This document shows positions 59,823-64,000 of a stretch of DNA of 64,000 bases, piece by piece. This DNA comes from Yersinia alsatica (lineage in GTDB: Bacteria > Pseudomonadota > Gammaproteobacteria > Enterobacterales > Enterobacteriaceae): assembly GCF_902170305.1 (NCBI RefSeq), contig NZ_CABHWW010000039.1, positions 96,515 to 160,514 of the forward strand, given 5' to 3'. The translations under genes and the position numbers were made by a program. Each line of letters starts with the position of its first letter. Positions within the stretch are counted from its first letter, which is position 1. The notes under the pieces are model-generated. The model had not been told where the DNA came from, ran no database searches, and worked only from the letters and a program-made list of their open reading frames with translations.

Positions 59823-60290
59823 ATGAACATTGAAATATGCCAAACCGATCTGTTTATTCCTGAACTTATTGCATTGATTACTCAATTAGATGCGTACCAA
59901 GAGGCACTCTACCCGGTTGAAAGCAATCATGCCGAATCTATTGAAAGTCTGGCTCTGGTAACGACCTTCGCATATATCGCAAAACTAGAGGACACTATTG
60001 TCGGGTGTGCAATCCTTACGTTGCCCGAAACACCCTACCCTGAAATTAAACGGGTCTTTGTCAATCCAGATTACCGTGGGCATGGGATCGCATCATTACT
60101 GATGACTGCCATACTAGAGAAAGCTATTTCATTGAAATTAAGTAATATTTATCTTGAAACAGGCATTTACCAACCTGAAGCAGTAAAGCTCTATCAGCGA
60201 TTAGGTTTTGAATTGATATCTCAATTTGGACATTATCAATATGATCCATTGAGTATATATATGATGAAGTCATTAGCTAGCTGTCGATGA
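59823..60290 (+). CDS. GNAT-family N-acetyltransferase
   Basis: A 155-residue acetyltransferase. The acetyl-CoA binding motif is seen in KRVFVNPDYRGHGIASLLM, followed by KLYQRLGFELISQFGHYQ, which is characteristic of GNAT C-termini. The acceptor substrate is unknown. The ATG at 59823 has GAAGGA upstream; a TTG seven codons earlier is less likely. It is inserted between rssA and ychJ relative to E. coli and stands alone. Confidence 0.85.
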   Translation: MNIEICQTDLFIPELIALITQLDAYQEALYPVESNHAESIESLALVTTFAYIAKLEDTIVGCAILTLPETPYPEIKRVFVNPDYRGHGIASLLMTAILEKAISLKLSNIYLETGIYQPEAVKLYQRLGFELISQFGHYQYDPLSIYMMKSLASCR

Positions 60291-60396
60291 GCTAATGAAG
60301 AGAGGCATAATAGATAAACAGCTAAATTGTCAAATTACTTAATTTACAAACATCTATCATTTGAGTTTTATTTTTCAGCAACAGATTAAATGCAAA

Positions 60397-60424
60397 ATAG
60401 CCACCCTAGTGGCGGCTATTTAGA
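60397..60424. terminator. Bidirectional hairpin after the acetyltransferase and the micro-ORF
   Basis: AAATAGCC and GGCTATTT arms, extended by an imperfect ACC/TGG pairing, lie between the convergent acetyltransferase and the 60610-60681 ORF and can stop both. Confidence 0.6.
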
Positions 60425-60609
60425 GCAAATATTCTGGATTAAGCAAAATCAAAAGATTAAATATCTTTTAATAATAACAAATCGGGTAAACAGGTCATTG
60501 CATATTCTGCTTTCGCTTTCTGGCCTGCTTGCTATGGATGCAGCGCCATTACCTGTAAACTAATTTAGATCAGAATATTATGAAAATTTTCTGGCTAATA
60601 ATGAAATAA

Positions 60610-60681
60610 TTAGCCGTTGATGGTGCCGAATGAGACACTCATTTTTTCGAACATTGCGATAACTTTATTGATCAGTTTCAT
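60610..60681 (-). CDS. Candidate 23-residue small protein, AzuC-like
   Basis: A 23-codon ORF beginning MKLINKVIAMFEKM and ending in GTING. The ATG has a perfect AGGAG with seven-base spacing. The N-terminal 14 residues alternate basic and hydrophobic positions, giving an amphipathic helix that could lie on the membrane. The start is reminiscent of E. coli AzuC (MKLRKILKSMF...), a small CRP-regulated protein encoded by a dual-function RNA. Two perfect CRP palindromes and a good sigma-70 promoter lie upstream, and a hairpin about 190 bases downstream could close the transcript. Homology to AzuC is tentative; the gene itself is likely. Confidence 0.6.
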   Translation of the reverse strand: MKLINKVIAMFEKMSVSFGTING

Positions 60682-60711
60682 GGGTTGCTCCTGTAAATAT
60701 CTTTATTTTTA

Positions 60712-60727
60712 TGTGATACACATCACA
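60712..60727. promoter_or_regulatory. CRP site 1 upstream of the micro-ORF
   Basis: TGTGATACACATCACA fits the CRP consensus half-sites TGTGA and TCACA perfectly, 30 bases upstream of the ORF start. It overlaps the likely transcription start for the minus strand. Confidence 0.75.
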
Positions 60728-60733
60728 GTTACT

Positions 60734-60762
60734 AAGTTACGCCGGAATGAAACGCCGGTCAA
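60734..60762 (-). promoter_or_regulatory. Predicted promoter of the micro-ORF
   Basis: On the minus strand, TTGACC (60757-60762) and TAACTT (60734-60739) are separated by 17 bases, directed at the 60610-60681 ORF. The start would be near 60727. Confidence 0.5.
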
Positions 60763-60769
60763 GTTTTTT

Positions 60770-60785
60770 TGTGAGGTACATCACA
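60770..60785. promoter_or_regulatory. CRP site 2 upstream of the micro-ORF
   Basis: TGTGAGGTACATCACA is a second perfect TGTGA-N6-TCACA palindrome, centred 58 bases from the first and about 50 bases upstream of the predicted start. It could also act on ychJ, which lies on the other side. Confidence 0.75.
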
Positions 60786-60950
60786 AATCTTTCTACCAAC
60801 TTACCTTTCTTGCGAGATTATCAACTTTGAACCTCAAGGCGTGATTAGGTAAGATGGCGTCTGTGTTTACCAAGACGCTATTTTCCTGCCTTGGTCTGTT
60901 GCTAACCTTCACGCCAGATATCAGGGCAAATTGATTATTTCGGAGAGATT

Positions 60951-61415
60951 TTGTCAGAACAATGTCCATGCGGCAGCCCACTTGAATATCAGAAGTGCTG
61001 TGAACCCTATATTCTGGGGGCGAAAATTGCGGCTAAACCGGCAATTTTGATGCGCTCACGCTATAGCGCCTATGTAAAAAAGAATGCGGATTATCTGATT
61101 AAAACCTGGCACCCCGAGTGTAATGCCCAAGAATGGCGTGATGGAATAATTCAAAGTTTTTCCAATACAACTTGGCATGGGTTAACCGTCATTGCTGAAA
61201 ATGCAGGTACTCACGATAATGAGGCCTTTGTTGAGTTCATTGCTCGTTTTACTGATGAAAATAGTCAGCAGATGAGCACAATGCATGAACGTTCGCGCTT
61301 CCTTCGCATAAATGAACACTGGTACTATATTGACGGAATCCGGCCATCCGTGGGTAGAAATGATACATGTCCTTGTGGTTCGGGGAAAAAATATAAGAAA
61401 TGCTGCGGGCATTAA
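60951..61415 (+). CDS. ychJ: YchJ family SEC-C protein
   Basis: A 154-residue protein with SEC-C-type zinc motifs at both ends: [13 protein letters not shown] at the N-terminus and [17 protein letters not shown] at the C-terminus. Between them is an NTF2-like domain with [20 protein letters not shown] and [16 protein letters not shown]. Function is unknown. The start is TTG at 60951, supported by GGAGAG just upstream, and keeps the first zinc motif at the very N-terminus. It is followed by purU as in E. coli. Confidence 0.93.
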   Translation: MSEQCPCGSPLEYQKCCEPYILGAKIAAKPAILMRSRYSAYVKKNADYLIKTWHPECNAQEWRDGIIQSFSNTTWHGLTVIAENAGTHDNEAFVEFIARFTDENSQQMSTMHERSRFLRINEHWYYIDGIRPSVGRNDTCPCGSGKKYKKCCGH

Positions 61416-61496
61416 CAGTAAAATCGTTCTATTACTGACTGCAACATCAGACATTTACATAACATCAAGTCATGTTAAGACAGGATTTACCACCTT

Positions 61497-62345
61497 ATGC
61501 CACACCAGAATGTACAAAAGAAAGTGTTACGCACTATTTGCCCTGATGCCAAAGGCCTGATCGCAAAAATCACCAATATCTGTTACAAGCACCAACTGAA
61601 TATTGTGCAAAATAATGAATTTGTAGACCATCTGACCGGTCGTTTTTTCATGCGCACAGAACTTGAAGGTATTTTTAACGATACGACCTTATTGGCAGAT
61701 CTGGATGATGCATTACCAGAAGGGACCAACCGAGAATTGCATACCGCAGGGCGTCGTCGCATTGTTATTATGGTGACCAAAGAAGCGCATTGTCTCGGCG
61801 ACTTATTAATGAAAAGTGTTTACGGTGGCTTGGATGTTGAAATTGCCGCCGTCATTGGTAATCACGATGCACTACAGAATTTGGTTGAGCGCTTTGATAT
61901 CCCCTTCCATCTAATTAGTCATGAAGGTCTGACTCGCGACCAACATGATCAACTGTTGATTGAACAAATTGAGCAATACCAACCAGACTATGTGGTGTTG
62001 GCAAAATATATGCGGGTCCTAACACCCGCCTTTGTTCAGCGTTTCCCATATCAGATTATTAATATTCATCACTCATTCTTGCCAGCATTTATTGGGGCGC
62101 GCCCTTATCATCAGGCTTATGAACGTGGTGTGAAAATCATTGGGGCCACAGCTCATTATGTCAATGATAGCCTGGATGAAGGGCCAATCATTATGCAGGA
62201 TGTGATTCATGTAGATCACTCTTATACCGCAGAAGATATGATGCGAGCAGGTCGTGATGTAGAGAAAAATGTTCTGAGCCGTGCTCTATATCGTGTTTTA
62301 GCGCAGCGTGTTTTTGTTTACGGTAATCGTACCGTCATTCTGTAA
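61497..62345 (+). CDS. purU: Formyltetrahydrofolate deformylase
   Basis: A 282-residue enzyme that hydrolyses 10-formyl-THF to formate and THF, giving formate for PurT and balancing one-carbon pools. An N-terminal ACT domain (1 to about 85: VLRTICPDAKGLIAKITNIC) is followed by the formyltransferase-like catalytic domain. Its motifs are MRVLTPAFV, INIHHSFLPAFIGARPY with the catalytic His, and IGATAHYVNDSLDEGPII with the Asp. Confidence 0.96.
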   Translation: MPHQNVQKKVLRTICPDAKGLIAKITNICYKHQLNIVQNNEFVDHLTGRFFMRTELEGIFNDTTLLADLDDALPEGTNRELHTAGRRRIVIMVTKEAHCLGDLLMKSVYGGLDVEIAAVIGNHDALQNLVERFDIPFHLISHEGLTRDQHDQLLIEQIEQYQPDYVVLAKYMRVLTPAFVQRFPYQIINIHHSFLPAFIGARPYHQAYERGVKIIGATAHYVNDSLDEGPIIMQDVIHVDHSYTAEDMMRAGRDVEKNVLSRALYRVLAQRVFVYGNRTVIL

Positions 62346-62432
62346 CCGCACAATAAATCGATATTTTTTGCCCATATAAGCATCTTCGCGGACAAAAAAG
62401 CATCGAACGAATTATTTTTTTCATTTCAAGTC

Positions 62433-62460
62433 TTTACAGCGGCGCTTCATTTGATATGAT
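62433..62460 (+). promoter_or_regulatory. tRNA-Tyr promoter
   Basis: TTTACA (62433-62438) and TATGAT (62455-62460) are 16 bases apart and followed by a GCGCCCC discriminator, the hallmark of stringently controlled stable-RNA promoters. Confidence 0.8.
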
Positions 62461-62504
62461 GCGCCCCGCTTACCAAGACAGTGTTGTTAAGCAGTTAGGC
62501 CAGT

Positions 62505-62589
<85 letters not shown>

Positions 62590-62766
62590 TCTCTAGACAT
62601 ACCCTCGAATTTCCCAAAAAATAATTCAATCAAAAAATAGCACCTATCTGGGGAAGGTAAGAACCTTCGACAAGGTTCGCGCCGAGCGAAGCGAGACAAC
62701 GACGCAAAGCGGCGGCCCGCAGGGTGAGGAACAAAGTGACGAATAATCCTTCCCCATCACTATTAC
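62590..62766 (+). ncRNA. rtT-like repeat downstream of tRNA-Tyr
   Basis: The tRNA 3' end (AATCCTTCCCCCACCAC) is partly repeated 174 bases later as AATCCTTCCCCATCAC. Between them GGGGAAGG (62650-62657) can pair with CCTTCCCC (62748-62755), and an AACCTT/AAGGTT hairpin lies inside. The layout resembles the 178-bp repeats of the E. coli tyrT operon that yield the small rtT RNA. Confidence 0.5.
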
Positions 62767-62878
62767 ATTATGATGCACCCATTCCCACAATAAATTGTGG
62801 CAAAATAATAAATTAGTTCAGGGAAGGAAATAATAGTGACTAATATAGGCTAACAGTCAATTAATAAATCTACAGTTC

Positions 62879-63739
62879 TTATGTCAAGGTACAAACGTAG
62901 TCAATAAGTCCATTTAAGACACTCGAGTGTGATCTTGATTTATAAAAATACAATTTATTCTCATCTTGAAAATTCGCTAGATTAATAAAATCCAATTGGG
63001 AGTCACCATTGAAATTATCCATAATAGAATCTGTGATGCAAATATAGCGCCCAGAGTAGATGAAATCCAAGCAGCACGCCAAGTTATCCACTTGTCTAAT
63101 ACTCACTTTACTGTGTTGTTTTTTAACGCATTCTTCTAAATATTTAACAAATTTGCTTCTATATAATGTTGGATTACATAACCAGATATTGTTATGAAGA
63201 ATATTGATAACATCTTGGCTTTCATTAATAATATCCTTTCTTCCATAAATACCAAAACCACTATCTGGGATTTCATTCAACAGTGAAAATCTCTCACTGG
63301 TTATTTTTTCAGATGATAAAACAAGTGAATTACCATCATAGTCTCCAATCTCATCAATGTTTTCATAATAAAACTTTATTATATTAGCCTGGATGTTATT
63401 CTTTTCAGCGACTTTATATAGCTTCGTTAGCTTTTCACTTTTCCCCCAGTCGTAATAAATATTGATGACATTGGAAACATGCCCTGTCAGATGTTTTTTA
63501 GTTATTTCTTTTTCCTGCTGATATAAATCTTTTAGATCATTATAAAGCACCTCACCATCTCGTGTTAAACTCATACCAAACTTCTCTCGTTTAAATAACT
63601 TTTTCCCTATTATGCTCTCAAAGTCCTTTATAGACTTGGCCACTGGGGGCGTAGTCCTGTTCATCACTCTTGCAGCTTTACTTAGCGAGCCATTTTCAAC
63701 TACAGCCATAAAGGCTTCCAACTTACGAGATAGAAACAT
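62879..63739 (-). CDS. LysR-family transcriptional regulator
   Basis: A 286-residue LysR-type regulator. The N-terminal winged helix-turn-helix is clear (LEAFMAVVENGSLSKAARVM, then NRTTPPVAKSIKDFE) up to about residue 65. The C-terminal part shows the periplasmic-binding-like fold less clearly and is rich in Asn, Lys, Ile and Tyr. The strong AT bias differs from the neighbouring purU and suggests acquisition. The target and effector are unknown; the regulated genes may lie beyond the window or upstream of it. Confidence 0.85.
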   Translation of the reverse strand: MFLSRKLEAFMAVVENGSLSKAARVMNRTTPPVAKSIKDFESIIGKKLFKREKFGMSLTRDGEVLYNDLKDLYQQEKEITKKHLTGHVSNVINIYYDWGKSEKLTKLYKVAEKNNIQANIIKFYYENIDEIGDYDGNSLVLSSEKITSERFSLLNEIPDSGFGIYGRKDIINESQDVINILHNNIWLCNPTLYRSKFVKYLEECVKKQHSKVSIRQVDNLACCLDFIYSGRYICITDSIMDNFNGDSQLDFINLANFQDENKLYFYKSRSHSSVLNGLIDYVCTLT

Positions 63740-64000
63740 AATTCACCAATCCTTTGCTTTGCGTGAAATTGATCAGAAAAAACGACAAGCATGCCCACAT
63801 ATATAATTCTAACTTTAGATATTATTTATATATAATGTAAAACACACCGGTTGGATTTGGAATAATTGAGAGATAAATTATAAAAAATTATTATCGCGTA
63901 GAAACTAGCGACGTGAAGTTGCATTTTGTGCAATCAAAGTTTTGGAGACCTTGTGTATTACCGCCTTATCACTACAAATATTTCTAACAGAAATTACTAT
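63740..64000. other. AT-rich end of window
   Basis: Region upstream of the LysR gene; no gene is recognised before the window ends. Confidence 0.4.

Overview
The window is a chromosomal segment of an enterobacterium, most probably a Yersinia species close to the Y. enterocolitica group. The backbone follows the E. coli gene order from topA to the tyrosine tRNA almost gene for gene: topA, yciN, sohB, yciK, btuR, rluB, yciO, rnm, trpL-E-G-D-CF-B-A, ompW, yciC, yciB, yciA, tonB, yciI, yciY, cls, yciU, oppFDCBA, ychE, adhE, tdk, hns, rssB, rssA, ychJ, purU, tRNA-Tyr. Departures from E. coli include separate trpG and trpD genes, ERIC elements between genes, invasin-type adhesins and ugd in the position where E. 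coli has galU. The species call is an inference from gene content, not from a database search.

Region 1 (1-5357) is conserved housekeeping: topoisomerase I, the SohB protease, YciK, cobalamin adenosyltransferase and the 23S rRNA pseudouridine synthase RluB, plus one small secreted protein of unknown function. Region 2 (about 5360-19790) is an AT-rich accessory block between rluB and yciO, which are neighbours in E. coli. It holds a cupin, a classical autotransporter, an inverse autotransporter (invasin/intimin type) with about a dozen Ig-like repeats, a cysteine-containing exported protein of unknown family, a small lipoprotein, three incomplete or degenerate two-component/LuxR-type regulators, and several gene relics. 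It looks like a surface-adhesion island that has gained and lost pieces.

Region 3 (19789-28679) carries yciO and rnm, divergent from a complete trp operon with a TrpR-type operator/promoter, a Trp-Trp leader peptide, an attenuator and two ERIC insertions: one in the leader and one between trpCF and trpB. Region 4 (28809-41017) holds envelope and small conserved genes: a BON lipoprotein, OmpW, YciC/YciB, a SulP transporter, the YciA thioesterase, TonB, YciI, an EAL phosphodiesterase, cardiolipin synthase and YciU.

Region 5 (41047-54325) has the oligopeptide permease with two tandem oppA-type binding proteins, the MarC-family YchE, the bifunctional AdhE and thymidine kinase. Region 6 (55080-62766) has H-NS, UDP-glucose dehydrogenase, the RssB/RssA pair, an acetyltransferase, YchJ, PurU and tRNA-Tyr with an rtT-like downstream repeat. 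Between the acetyltransferase and ychJ lies a 23-codon ORF with a strong ribosome binding site and two perfect CRP palindromes upstream. It is the best candidate here for an overlooked gene, probably AzuC-like. The window ends with an AT-rich LysR-type regulator that may start another accessory region downstream of the tRNA.
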